Origin: Mytilus galloprovincialis
Lineage: Eukaryota; Mollusca; Bivalvia; Mytilida; Mytilidae
NCBI RefSeq assembly: GCF_965363235.1
Contig: NC_134844.1
Coordinates: 14,924,646 to 14,988,645, forward strand
Reading direction: 5' to 3'
DNA length: 64,000 bases
Shown: in pieces, positions 12,719 to 25,335 of the stretch
How positions within the stretch are numbered: the first letter of the stretch is position 1
How the letters are laid out: the number at the start of each line of letters is the position of its first letter
Translations under genes and position numbers: made by a program
The notes under the pieces: model-generated
The model's input: the letters and a program-made list of their open reading frames with translations, nothing else
The model's database searches: none
What the model was told of the DNA's origin: nothing

Positions 12719-13512
12719 TTAAGGTTTATGTACCCTTCTGTAGCCATTTTTGTACGAATTTTTCAAACCTCAATTGTATCAAAACTAAAGATATAATAAA
12801 TAATAGAGATAGGCCATTTAGTACATGTTCCAAGGGGAAACTTGATGCAAAGCATTATTTTTTACTGTTTCATTGCATTTGATAGAAAAAGAGGATTTTG
12901 TGGCAAATAAATCAAGATTTTTATAGAAAATCCACAGCCTGTAATACAGAGATTTTTGTTATAAAATTTGAAACATAAATTACTCACTTGATTTTCTATG
13001 ATGTGCTAGTGTTTATTTTTTACAAAAAGTTCTAAGTAACCTGTAAATTCTAAAACACCTCGTGCTGAGTCACTAAAGTCGAGCGCACCCTAAAAGGTGT
13101 ACTTGATTTTGGCCATATTTATACTTGTCTTATTAAGGTTCATGTGGACCCTATGGCTAAAATGGCCGTATTTTCACCTCAAAATTTTCTCTGAGTACAG
13201 GCAAACCTGTGCATCTGGAAAAGTTTTAAGGCATGGCATGCCCTAGATAAATAGAATTCAAATGCATTGTATGATTTAGAAAATTCATAACTTGACTGGA
13301 TTTTGCCGTACACTTTTTTTCGTCTCTGCAGAAGATGATAAAATTAACAAACAGTTGAGTTTACCTTGATATGGTCCACTCAGGTACACAGTTTAAATAA
13401 CCAATTATTGTCAGGTATCTATTGTCCATCTAATGTCCATGTCAACTAAAAATGCTCACTTTAAGTTTTACCTGTGTGGAAGTTCTCAAACCTTTTTCCC
13501 AACTTAGTTTAT

Positions 13513-16500
13513 CACTGTGTCTAAACCACACCGGCAAAATTTGCTCGGACTCGATGGTATCTAACATCCGGCACAATGACGGAACACCAATAGACAAAAG
13601 AAAGGTAGGTTTCTCCTTATTTTTTTATTTGTTTATGATATCGAAGAATATATATACATATAAAACTATTTTCTATTGTGAGATACAATATTTTCTACAA
13701 CCGTTCTATATTAACGGAGAAATAAGTCAAAATGCATGTCAAAGTGACGAATTGAGTGAACCTTGCCTCGAAATTGTTTAATTTCTCGTTAAATTGTTCA
13801 CATTGTACGGAAAGAAAGGTACGGGAAGATAGATATTGACACGGAGATTGCAAATTTAGTTATTATGAGCATCTCCATAATTGTATCTCTGTGTATGGAA
13901 CGAAAGAAATGGGTCATGTCAAAATGGAACTGGCCGGTTTCGTCAATGTATACAACCCGGTTTCGTCATAGATTTCAAAATGCATAACCCGGTTTGGTCA
14001 AATAAAAAAAATCATAATCGCATTACATTATAATTGATTATTTAACTTTAGCGTTCAAAAGGAGTTTTGTGGGTCGTTGGAAAACAAGTTCGTTCACCGG
14101 ACAACGGCTTATTATTGATATGAGTCTCAGATTCAAATAAATAATAAGCAAAAACTTGAATTCCTACTCTTATAGAACACAAATATTTTAATTTACTTTG
14201 CATTCCGAAATTTTTTAACAGCATATTGAGATTAAAGCTCTCTAAATATGCGTTTTCTATATGAGTTATGGGAAAATATGTTGAACATGTTTAAACTTGA
14301 AATTAAAGTTTACGGTCTTAAAAATCGATACACACAATTGATATGTGATTTTCTCGCACAAAAGGATGGACACCTTTATAAGTAATCTAATCATTCTATG
14401 TAAAAAAATGTATGTAATCTTTTCTACAATCGTTAAAAATAAATCTTCTTAAGGATAAACGTTGATAATAAGACAACTGTATATATGCATGCATAATCGA
14501 CATAGAAAATGAATGTAGGATTACAACTACCATGCATTAAAATAATTTTTTGTATCCCTTATTGTAACTATACTGCTATGTACAAATTAGTATAATAGTC
14601 TCAGGTCATCGACAAAATTCAATAATAATTATTTTGTTAACATTACTAAAAAAACGAGTCTGTACTGTCGCCGTTGTGTTATGATGATCGTACACTGACG
14701 TTGGTCATCGGACGAGTTAAGGTTTTTTCATTATTTTTTATTATTTGTACTTTTGTTGTACTGTTTGTGTCAGCGACAACACTTTGACTCAGTCCATTCT
14801 CGAATCACACGCTTGTAATTCAATGGTTGTCTTTGGTTGCTTTATACCATATGCGTTTTGAACATAAAATAGGCAGGTAGTTTTCTTGTTTGAATTGTTT
14901 TACATTTATAATTTAGGGCCCTGTTATAGCTTGCTTTCGTGCAGTTTGCGTGTTTTTCTCATTGTTTAAGGCATACGCTGACCTAAACTTGATTAATTCA
15001 ACATAATTTTTGTGTCTAAAAGAAAGTTGTGTCATTGTCAATGTTTATGGGATAAGTGGTAACCGTCACTTCTTCTTAACTAGACCTGGATATAAATGAC
15101 GGTCATGTTTTGCAAACCAACTTTTATTCACATTGAAAATACAAAACTGTCAGATATTGTTTTCGAAAGTTATCTTGAAGTTTCAATTGAATTTGAACTA
15201 CAAAAAAAGAATTTGAACTGTAAAAATAATGTGAAAACATGCCTATGAAAATAAATGTGCCTACCAGAAACGGGGAGAAAGTTACAAATCTCACTGCTAT
15301 GTTATGGATGCTTAAGTGTGAAAACTCGCTTTAGTGCGCAAGTAACACAGTATATATAGTACCAGAAAATCTGGCAGGACTGCATGCATGATTAATTTGT
15401 GCAGAACAGTATAGACTATAGTCGGTTTGGGACTGTTCGTCAATGATTGAATGCATAAATGTATTAATAATTGATAGTAAATATTGTAAACTAAGTGTAT
15501 ATAATATAGTATAGTAAATTAAAATTATGGCACAATCAAAACACATCCTTTTATTTTTCATCTTTACATACTACTATTAATATAAACAAAGAAAATATAA
15601 TAATGTTACAAAATAATTAGATACCAGTGTTTGCTATTCAGTATTTATATTCCATTTAAAATTAGTTTGAAGTTACACGGCCGACACTCGGCTAACCGAG
15701 AGATTGGTCGGTTAATCTATATTGAGTATGCGGCTATATCGGCGGTTGGTCTGTTAATCGGGTTGGCTAAAGTCTGTTAATCAGGTGTTATCGAGAAAAT
15801 CATTGAAAACTCAGCATGTTTCATTGTATAACCTTTTAAATATATGTTTATCATAAAAAATATTTATGTCTAACAAAACTATTCAATGTACTGAATCCAG
15901 TGGTGTAATTATTATTTTTCTAACTTCTATGTACGATCTATAAAATGAAAAGGCAAGTTACTCATCAATAAATTTATACACATTTTACACACACAAAATG
16001 TACACAAAATGACACTTGTGTTGAATTTACTTGCATGCAATATTTTGAACATCGAAAAAAGACAGGCATTATGTGTGTTAACCAAATTGATATTATTGTG
16101 TGAAAAAATCTACACGAAAATCCGTATTTTGGTGACATAAATCAATCTTTTTTTAAAACCTGGTCTGTTAATGGGTCGGATGTATAAAACCCGGTCTGTT
16201 AATTGGTCTGTTAAGAGTTATGAATGACAATAAAAGTATAATTTTATTACTATATAGTGTGTTAATTTGGTAGGCTCAAGACGAGCGGCTAAAATATACG
16301 GAAACAACACTTGAGCAGTGGAACATAAAGTATATACGGAAACAAAACATGAGCAATGGAATATAAAATATACGGAAACAAAACACTTGAACAATTAACA
16401 ATTTAGGCAATGGATATTGAAAATTGATAAAAGTGGTTTCAAAAAGTGTTAATTTAAAGTAAAATTAATTTTATCCGAGAATGGTCGCATATATTCTGTG

Positions 16501-18800
16501 GATTATGTTTTATTGTCATGAATGACACCAATTTGTCATCTCCATTGGTAACCAGTATATAAATCAGAGATTAACGTCGTAATGTAACTAAACATCAGTA
16601 AGTAAAATATATTGGGATGCCTAAATATAAAGAATAGAGAAAGAATAATGAGTAAGATAAATAAAATGTATAGAAAAGTAACATAACAATTTAAAGAATA
16701 CAGAAATAATCAACACCCCAATCCGGACCCTCATGGTATACACGATAATCTGGATGGAGATACAGAATATAAATAAAAGATAAGGACAGTAGAGAGTGAT
16801 GCATTGCTAAAAAAGAGAGAAAAAAATAATTGTTTAAGAATAAAGACATGAAACCACCCTGGGTGTTGAAACAGTAACGGATTGCGATGTACTCATATTG
16901 GTAACCCGAATAATTCAGTCGTTATATTCCGCTGATCTACGAAGGCTACATGTGTGGGTGAAAATCGGACACGGAAAGGGCTTGAATTATTCGAGTTATC
17001 ATATTGGTAGCAAATGCTTGAAGTTTACATGTGGACAACTGCAGTTCCCACTGCACATATGTAGAAAAGGAACTAAAGGAAATAACATGAATTTAAACTT
17101 AATACAACCAAATGTAGCTGCATTCGCTCCTTTCCATTTACTTCTTTAAAATGATTTATAAACAACAGATGATTAAGTAATAGAAGAAAAGAACCAATTG
17201 GATGATACTGACGAATTAGGGTTAAACGTCCAGTGACAAATATCATGTGCATATGAGAACGACAACACGTTATATGTACCCTGTGTTGTATTAAAAAGAC
17301 ACGTTCAGTCGGATTTGAGAACATGCCACTTTTTGCAGACACAAAAATTAAGGCTGATTGAAATCGTTAATAATATATTCATGCATATTCCAGCGGCCAA
17401 CCCAGATCACGCTATATTGAAGTGACACACTCTTCAATAAAATGCAAATTAAAGAAAGTCAAAATAAAAATGCGTTTACTGGAAGGATAGTGCTGCACCG
17501 TGTAATCATTTTTTTTTACTCAAGAATCTCTCATTCTTAACTTTTTCAATGGGAAAATATAAAGGTAGCAAAACTATTTTCGTGGCTAAATAACTCTTAA
17601 CTGACACAATTTCAATTGTCCAACCCATTAACAGACTTTATAACCCATAATTTTCACTAAAACGTGGTATTACTCACGTTATATTACAATTATGAAATAT
17701 TTACTAATGTGAATTTATATGCAAGAACCAAAGTAGTATTTTGTGTCTTTTAAATGATATCTAAAATTGTTTGTTTCGCCTTTTATTAAAAAAATTGCTA
17801 TGCGTGTAGTCATAAATACTACATACTTGCGCGACGCCTTTTACTTTTACTGAAAACTGCGCAGACTATGAAATGTTTTTAAAGGTGGAAAATGTTCTAT
17901 GATAGATATCATTTTGTCAGACACTTTTCTTTTTTTGATTTGATTCTTATAATATGCAAAAAATCTGTATATTTGATAGAGTTTAACACTAAATTGTGCG
18001 TTTTACTCTTAACAGACGTATAGCCAACCCGATTAACAGACCAATCTCCCATATAGCCGCATACTCAATATAGATTAACCGACCAATCTCTCGGTTAGCC
18101 GAGTGTCGGCCGTGAGTTAAGTGAAATAAGGGATACGCCTTTCATTAGGAAAATGTGTATTATCATAATACTATGTCCAAAAGTGCCCGTTTAAAATAGA
18201 TATTAACACGCCAAGTTTACTTTACAATAAATATATATTTAAATTCTCGAAAGACAATGTTCAGATCCGTGCCAAAGTTTCTTTTCATAAATTGTTTGTT
18301 AAAAAAAACCAAAAAAACCGGGTGATATATATAGACGAAACCGGGTGATTGTGTAGTAACAACATTGACGAAACCGGTTTATTTTAATTTGACATGACCC
18401 TTTTCTTTTGTTCCATACACAGAAATACAATTATTGAGATGCTCATAATAACTAAATTTGCAATCTCCGTGTCAATATCTATCTTCCCGTACCTTTCTTT
18501 CCGTACAATGTGAACAATTTAACGAGAAATTAAACAATTTCGAGGCAAGGTTCACTCAATTCGTCATTTTGACATGCATTTTGACTTATTTCTCCGTTAA
18601 TATAGAACGGTTGTAGAAAATATTGTATCTCACAATAGAAAATAGTTGTATATGTATATATATTCTTCGATATCATAAAAAAAATAAAAAAAATAAGGAG
18701 AAAACTACCTTTCTTTTGTCTATTGGTGTTCCGTCATTGTGCCGGATGTTAGATACCATCGAGTCCGAACAAATTTTGCCGGTGTGGTTTAGACACAGTG
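13513..18800. mobile_element. Element E3, CACTGTG ends, long TIRs
   Basis: The ends read CACTGTGTCTAAACCACACC (left) and the complement, finishing GACACAGTG (right). The inverted arms run for about 450-480 bp (to about 13990 and from about 18325) and contain repeated GACGAAACCGG-type motifs. GTTTAT flanks both sides (13507-13512 and 18801-18806). The uninterrupted sequence, AACTTAGTTTATTTTGG, is present near 21225, so the boundaries are firm. No transposase frame was found. Length is 5288 bp, or about 2.85 kb without nested E4. Confidence 0.75.
15676..18114. mobile_element. Element E4, CACGGCC ends, nested in E3
   Basis: CACGGCCGACACTCGGCTAA on the left is matched by its complement ending at 18114. 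The TIR is near perfect for about 60 bp and continues imperfectly to about 100 bp. AGTTA flanks both ends (15671-15675 and 18115-18119). The arms and subterminal regions hold repeated GGTCTGTTAAT motifs (near 15750, 16165, 16193), which may be transposase binding sites. No coding region was seen. The superfamily is not assigned. Confidence 0.75.
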
Positions 18801-19140
18801 GTTTATTTTGGCACCTTCTGGAGGAATCAAAAAAAGTGCACCGCAAAATCCTGGTAAGTTTTTATTTTTCTAAAACATAAAACATATTTAAAATTCATTT
18901 ATTTAGGGCATGCCATGCCTTAAAACTTTTCCAGATGCACAGGTTTGCCTGTACTCAGAGAAAATTTTGAGGTGAAAATACAGCCATTTTAGCCATAGGG
19001 TCCACATGAACCTTAAGATGAACTCAGAGAAAATTTTGAGGTGAAAATACAGCCATTTTAGCCATAGGGTCCACATGAACCTTAAGATGAAAAATACAGC
19101 CATTTTAGCCATAGGGTCCACATGAACCTTAAGATGAACC

Positions 19141-21137
19141 TTAAGGTTCATGTGGACCCTATGGCTAAAATGGCTGTATTTTCACCTCAAAATTTTCTCT
19201 GAGTACAGGCAAATCTGTGCATTTGGAAAAGTTTTAAGGCATAGCATGCCCTAGATAAATAGAATTCAAATGCATTGTATGATTTAGAAAATTCATAACT
19301 TAACTGGATTTTACCGTACACTTTTTTTCGTCCCTGCAGAAGATGATAAAATTAACAAACAGTTGAGTTTACCTTGATATGGTCCACTCAGGTACACAGT
19401 TTAAATAACCAATTATTGTCAGGTATCTATTGTCCATTTCATGTCCATGTCAAACAAAACAGCTCACTTCAATAATTAAAGAACCTTAGTGAGCACGCTC
19501 ACATACCCACGTCCCCACATTGTCATTGGAGAAATTAAATAAGTATAAGGAAAAAAAATTGTATAAGAAAAAATATTGAATAATAATTTCCTGTCAATAT
19601 ACATAGTATGTCCTTATTATCTACAAAATTTCATGAAATTCTGTTGTGTGTTTTCAGAGGAGTTGAGATGACAAACTGTTGCAGAAGTACATTGAAGCAA
19701 ATAAGTTCAAAGGGGCATAACTCCTAGAAAAAAATTGAACCGTAATTTCCTGTTGATATGCACATCTACATAGTATGTCCTTATTATCTACAAAGTTTCA
19801 TGAAATTCTGTTGTGTGGTTTGAGAGGAGTTGCGATGACAAACTGTTGCAGTAGTACATTAAAGTAAATAAGTTCAAAGGGGCGTAACTCCTAGAAAAAA
19901 AAATTGAATCGCAATTTCCCGTCGATATGCACAACTACATAGTATGTCCTTATCATCTGAAAAGGTTTCGTGAAATTCTGTTGTGTGGTTTGAGAGGAGT
20001 TGCGATGACAAACTGTTGCAGTAATACATTAAAGTAAATAAGTTCAAAGGGGCGTAACTCCTTGAAAAAAAATTGAATCGCAATTTCCCGTCGATATGCA
20101 CAACTACATAGTATGTCCTTATCATCTGAAAAGGTTTCGTGAAATTCTGTTGTGTGGTTTGAGAGGAGTTGCGATGACAAACTGTTGCAGTAGTACATCA
20201 AAGTAAATAAGTTCAAAGGGGCGTAACTCCTAGAAAAAAAATTGAATCGCAATTTCCCGTCGATATGCACAACTACATAGTATGTCCTAATTATCTGAAA
20301 AGGTTGCGTGAAATTCTATTGTGTGGTTTGAGAGGATTTGCTATGACAAACTGTTGCAGTAGTACATTAAAGTAAATAAGTTCAAAGGGGCGTAACTGCT
20401 AGAAAAAAAATTGAATCGCAATTTCCCGTCGATATGCACAACTACATAGTATGTCCTTATTATCTGAAAAGGTTTCGTGAAATTCTGTTGTGTGGTTTGA
20501 GAGGAGTTGCGATGACAAACTGTTGCAGTAGTACATTAAAGTAAATAAGTTCAAAGGGGCGTAACTGCTAGAAAAAAAATTGAATCGCAATTTCCCGTCG
20601 ATATGCACAACTACATAGTATGTCCTTATTATCTGAAAAGGTTGCGTGAAATTCTGTTGTGTGGTTTGAGAGGATTTGCTATGACAAACTGTTGCAGTAG
20701 TACATTAAAGTAAATAAGTTCAAAGGGGCGTAACTCCTAAAAAAAAAAATTGAATCGCAATTTCCGGTCGATATGCACAACTACATAGTATGTCCTTATT
20801 ATCTGAAAAGGTTTCGTGAAATTCTGTTGTGTGGTTTGAGAGGAGTTGCGATGACAAACTGTTGCAGTAGTGCATTAAAGTAAATAAGTTCAAAGGGGCG
20901 TAACTCCTAGAAAAAAAATTGAATCGCAATTTCCCGTCGATATGCACAACTACATAGTATGTCCTTATTATCTGAAAAGGTTTCGTGAAATTCTGTTGTG
21001 TGGTTTGAGAGGAGTTGCGATGATCAGAAACAGGACTGACGGACTGACGGACGGACTGACTGACTGACTGACGGACTGACTGACGGATGGACGGACGGAC
21101 TGACGGACGGACGGACTCACGGACGGACGGACTCACG

Positions 21138-21173
<36 letters not shown>

Positions 21174-21387
21174 TCGTTGCGTGGGGTATAATTACCTGTG
21201 GGGAAGTTCTCAAACCTGTTTCCCAACTTAGTTTATTTTGGCACCTTCTGGAGGAATGAAAAAAAGTGCACAGAAAAATCCTTGTGAGTTTTTATTTGTC
21301 TAAAACATAAAACATATTTGAAATGTATGTATCTAGGGCATGCTATGCCTGAAAATTTTTACAGATGCACAGGTTTGTCTACCTTAA
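19141..21387. mobile_element. Element E2, copy 2, carrying a satellite insertion
   Basis: It starts with TTAAGGTTCATGTGGACC and follows copy 1 closely to about 19465. The right arm resumes at about 21193 (ACCTGTGGGGAAGTTCTC) and is truncated before the final TTAA at 21384-21387. Between these lies a satellite-bearing insert. Its intact centre AACTTAGTTTATTTTGG near 21225 is the empty site for E3. Confidence 0.65.
19471..21192. repeat. ~170-bp satellite, GACG-rich microsatellite, end palindrome
   Basis: About eight units of 166-172 bp run from 19600 to 21020; GTTCAAAGGGGC recurs near 19708, 19874, 20042, 20213, 20384, 20550, 20720 and 20890. A microsatellite of GGAC/GACT steps fills 21028-21147. 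At 21156-21192 a near-perfect 37-nt palindrome (arms ATTATACCC and GGGTATAAT, inner CGCAAC and GTTGCG) closes the insert. The repeated minus-strand frames across it are a by-product of the satellite. I recall similar microsatellite-plus-palindrome ends in other bivalve repeats. Confidence 0.7.
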
Positions 21388-21719
21388 CCAATAACTACAT
21401 TTATAAACTTGTTTTAAGGAAATCAATGCTAGCACTGCATGCAATAATCCTATATCTATCAGTCATCAAATTGCCAAATATGAGAGTACAAGGATAAGGG
21501 CTGTGGATTTTCTATAAAAATCTTTATTTATTTGCCACTAAGTCCTCTTTTTCTATTAAATGCAATGGAACAGTAAAAAATAATGCTTTGCATCAAGTTT
21601 CTCCTTGGAATATGTACAAAATGGACTATCTCTATTATTCATTATATCTGTAGTTTTGATACTATTGAAGTTTGAAAAGTTCGTACACAAATGGCTACAG
21701 AAGGGTACATAAACCTTAA

Positions 21720-21990
21720 TACATATGTAAAAACTCACATATTCATGACATTGTGTTAAATCCAAATGATAGAGACTGTACACATGAAAGTGTCACGAGA
21801 ATCACGTGCATGATTGTTTATTGTGTGTTAGCTCCTGTTGTCGTATATATACATGTTTATCATAATTGTATTGTAATTACTGTATAGATATTTCGTCTAT
21901 TTATGTATCTATGTATATTGACCTCTTGTACACTGTTGTGTCTGAGGATAATAAAACTTTGAATCTTTGAATCTTTGATAATAATATGAT
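21720..21990 (+). mobile_element. Probable 3' tail of the LINE split by the nested block
   Basis: The segment ends in AATAAAACTTTGAATC followed by repeats of TTTGAATC, like the short 3' tail repeats of CR1/L2-type LINEs. It directly follows the right TTAA end of element E1, whose left end abuts the LINE 3' region at 12718. That it belongs to the LINE is inferred from position and tail type. Confidence 0.55.
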
Positions 21991-23072
21991 ATAATAACCA
22001 GCATAGTATAAAAAAAAAAGCAGCACCAACAACAAAAAATAGCATTCGTTTAGACCAATGCTAGATTTATTTGGTAAATGGCTTAAAGTTTTCCTGAAGG
22101 AGAATATTCTTCTATGGTGATCCCCGAGAAAACTTTCATGTCGCTAGGTTCTAGTGATCAATCTTACAAATAATGGGGTATTTCGTAATGTTGGTAACCA
22201 AAACGTGTTGCCTTTTAAACTGGTAAATTGCTTTTCGCAATATTTTCAACAACGAAGAAATATTTTTTTGCGGAAGTGGAAATTTATTTTCAATCGCAAA
22301 TCTGATATTATCATTGTCCAAACATGTTATAAACCGTTATTCCCTGTGGTCACGGGGCATAGTTCCAACATGTTTCTTATTAGTCTATTCCATTTCTCTT
22401 TTATTGAAAACAAACAATTTTACTAAAAAAAATCCAATTAGCCGAAATGGCACATTTTTCCTTTTATAAAATAAAATATTGCCAGTTAGGCGGAATGAGA
22501 AAAAGACCACACCCCCACTCCGCTTTGGTTGTCGTAAACGACACGTAGTTCCTTTATACCCCGTGCACGCCATTTTCTTTACACTACCGGCTGACCGGGT
22601 GGATTAACTAATTTAAATAAACTTACCCTGTGCTAAACTAACTTCAAGATTAAACATTAATAATATGAATATGTGATCCGGTTGTGTTTTAAATGGATGT
22701 GTAAATACATAATTGACACTACTCGTCGTTAGCATTACCTGTTTCTGAACAATAGAATCGATGTTGTCACACATGATGTATTTTTTTGAAATTAAAACCC
22801 AGTCTTTCCAATACATACTAAGTGCGACACGAAAAAAATTATTTCTACTGTAAAAGCGTTATTTTCTATCGTTTTCAACAAAGGCTTATATATATCATTT
22901 TAACTCGGCAATGTTCTAATAAATTAATAGCTTTCATTTGAAAAAAAAGACAGTTATACTGCCAAGTCCATATGCTACTTACTATTAAATTCATATCGTG
23001 TGATCTGTGTAAAGAAAGTGGGTTTTGATAAAATGTTGTTATAGTTGACCCACGTCAATTGGTCGTTCAGTT
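21990..23072. other. Intergenic stretch without recognised gene
   Basis: AT-rich. A slightly GC-richer patch near 22485-22600 contains AAACGACACGTAG and CCGGCTGACCGGG, but nothing identifies it as a promoter. Frames up to 90 codons show no family features. Confidence 0.3.
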
Positions 23073-23188
23073 AAGAATTGAATACTTCTTTTTGTAAATT
23101 CATTGAGGTGTAAAAGCGTTGACCGAAGTACATTTTGTATGCTTTTACAACCCTTTGAAATTACAAAAAGAAGAATTCAATACTTATA
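23073..23188. mobile_element. Short palindromic MITE, family of 35559
   Basis: ATTGAATACTTCTTTTTGTAA on the left pairs with TTACAAAAAGAAG and CAATACTT on the right. It matches the longer copy at 35559-35712, including GTAAAAGCGTTGACCGAAG and the flank after the right end. Confidence 0.6.
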
Positions 23189-23464
23189 ATTATTTTTTGT
23201 TTGCCATGACCATGAAAACACGATTACAATTAAGTTTTTCTTTTGTTTACCTGTGCACATTTTGTGGAAACCAATCAAGACAACGTATAATAATGAAACA
23301 TACATCTAATGTTAAAATATCCGGTTATTGCATAGATTTGATTGTAGATATAAAACAAAAAATGGATGCAAAAAGTAAAAACTCCAAGGAAAATTCAAAC
23401 GGAAATTCTCTAATCAATGGTACAGTCATTTTCTTGTGTAGAAAATGCTGGATTAAATGCTGGA

Positions 23465-23580
23465 TGTAGTTTCTCGCTACACTGAAGACCCATTGGTGGA
23501 CTTCGGCTGTTGTCTACTCTATGGTCGGGTTGTTGTCGCTTTGACACATTCCCCATTTCCTTTCTCAATTTTATGGATTA
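23465..23580 (+). repeat. Mussel repeat with TATGGTCGGGTTGTTGTCGC
   Basis: Reads GTTTCTCGCTACACTGAAGA, then CTATGGTCGGGTTGTTGTCG and ACACATTCCCCATTTCC. Further copies occur at 24680 and 61360. Confidence 0.65.
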
Positions 23581-24520
23581 CACCTGGTTTTATAGCTAGC
23601 TAAACCTCTCACTTGTATGACAGTTGCATACAATTCCATTATATTGACAACGATGTGAAAGCATGTTATGCTTACTGATTGTTAACCTTTCATAAGCTTC
23701 CATGTGTTGTCGTTATTTCTTAATCAAAAGTTCTGGTGATTTGGCATAGGTTGACACCCGGAACGCATTGAATGGGTGATAATGTTGAACGTGGGCCACC
23801 ACTTCAAAATACATCAACGCCTAGGACCATGTATTGTAATAGAAAAATGCAGTTTATCTTATTTCATATAGTTTATTAGTTAATGTATGAAAGTTCTACT
23901 GTATAAAATATTTTATATAAAATTAGTGTTTCAAAAGCGTAGGATATTTCAAATATGTCAAAAAAGTCCTTTTATAAACTATTGAACTTATCTGTGCAAT
24001 AAAACTTCAGCTGTTGCCAAACTTACCTTCGGTTATATGTTTAGCAAAGTTTAATAAAAACATCTTTAAAAGTTCGGACAACGGTCAACCTACGTCAGCA
24101 AAATTCTTTTGTGTGTTACAGTCAGTTAAGGGTTACTAGGACATTCAAAACTTAGTATATAAACTGATCAAGCCGCTATAATATTAATAGCGAGTTTCTT
24201 GATATTCTAGGTGTGTCTCTTGGTTTTAAAAATACTTTAGATTTAAAATTATTTTTCTTTTAATTTTATTTTGAAAAAATAAATAAAATTTATAAGTAAC
24301 TATGATTTTAATTCAGAGGTTTATTTTAACAGTAATACTAGTTATATTGTTATTATTTGGTATTTAACTTGAATTGTTTGTATTATTTTATCATTGTTTT
24401 CAACTTATTTTGACTTCAAATGTGTATACTTTGAAATTATTTTGTATTTATTTTGATGTTTTCTCAAGACCACAATCGCAAATGGTGTCAATAGAGAGCC
24501 GAAATATATACTAGGAGTAT
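23581..24520. other. AT-rich stretch without recognised feature
   Basis: No gene, RNA or repeat array was recognised on either strand. Confidence 0.3.
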
Positions 24521-24521
24521 A

Positions 24522-25060
24522 TGAAAAGAAGATGTGGTATGATTGCCAATGAGACAAATCTCCACAATAAAACAAATGATACAGAAATAAACATGATTTT
24601 TAATTTTAGTTTCTAGTGTATAATTCGAAGTTTAGTATGACGTCCATTATCACTGTATTATTATACATATTTTTAAGGGGCCAGCTGAAGGACACCTACG
24701 GGTGCGGGAGTTTCTCGCTATATTGAAGACCCATTGGGGGCCTTCGGTTGTTGTCTGCTCTATGGTCGGGTTGTTGTCGCTTTGACACATTCCCCATTTC
24801 CCTTTTCAATTTTAACTATAGGTCACCATACTGCCTTCATTAATGAACAAATCCCATACCACATAGTCGGCTACAAAAGGCCCCGAAATGACCAACATAA
24901 CTTTATATCAATTCAAACGAGAAAACTAACGGCCTAATTTATTTGTAAAAATAATGAACGAAGAACAAGTATGCAACACAGCAACAAACGACAACCACTG
25001 AATTGCAGGTTCCTGACTTGGGACAGGCACATACATAATTTGGCGGGGTTAAACTAGTAT
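24522..25060 (+). repeat. Cluster of three mussel dispersed repeats
   Basis: 24522-24600 is a SINE-like fragment (AAGATGTGGTATGATTGCCA). 24677-24812 is the GGGGCCAGCTGAAGGACACC family. 24813-25060 is the 3' part of the SINE-like family, with CTATAGGTCACCATACTGCC and TGACTTGGGACAGGCACATA. The second passes into the third without a gap. Confidence 0.6.
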
Positions 25061-25335
25061 GTTAACTGTTTGTCTATTCATTATAAGCTAGAGATATAGG
25101 AGAAGGGTTGAGATCTCTCGAAACACATTTAACCCCGCCGTTTTTTGCGCTTGTTATGAAAATCTAGAACTTTTGTCAGTCTTGTGTGATTTTTTCTTAA
25201 ATTTGTTTCATTTGTATATTTCAGAGATTATTGTGGCGTCATTTCGGTGAATTAATCAATAATTATCAAAAATCCGTGTGAGGCATGTTCTCGCTGCGTT
25301 GAAGACTCATTGGTGGCTTTTCTCTCTCTGTTCTC
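25061..25335. other. Spacer with repeat traces
   Basis: GTTCTCGCTGCGTTGAAGAC near 25285 resembles part of the GGGGCCAGCTGAAGGAC repeat family. Nothing else was seen. Confidence 0.3.

Larger units (their letters stand above)
13133..19016. mobile_element. TTAA-ended element E2, copy 1, carrying E3
   Basis: The left end is TTAAGGTTCATGTGGACC and the right end GGTCCACATGAACCTTAA (19013-19016). The arms match for about 140 bp. Without E3 it is about 600 bp. It lies inside E1 at a TTAA that is empty in the E1 copy at 1545-1548. At 19017-19140 the right end is repeated twice more as short tandem pieces. Confidence 0.7.
12719..21719. mobile_element. TTAA-ended element E1, expanded by nested insertions
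   Basis: The left end is TTAAGGTTTATGTACCC (12719) and the right end GGGTACATAAACCTTAA (to 21719). The inverted arms continue for over 200 bp, through GAAAATCCACAGCC on the left and GGCTGTGGATTTTC on the right. Without its insertions E1 would be roughly 750 bp, as its relative at 1146 shows. It sits at the 3' end of a LINE. TTAA ends point to piggyBac- or Kolobok-type mobilisation; no transposase is present. Confidence 0.7.

Noticed and set aside
19874-21226. Minus-strand frames of 69-168 codons with repeated HIDGKLRFNFFS-type peptides
   Set aside because: They are translations of a ~170-bp satellite; the repeat period, not coding constraint, makes them open.
12719-21719. One large Polinton- or Helitron-type element
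   Set aside because: Nested duplications and empty sites show separate insertions; no capsid, polymerase or helicase frame is present.
23119-23469. 116-codon plus-strand frame
   Set aside because: It starts inside a palindromic MITE and ends in a mussel repeat; no family features.
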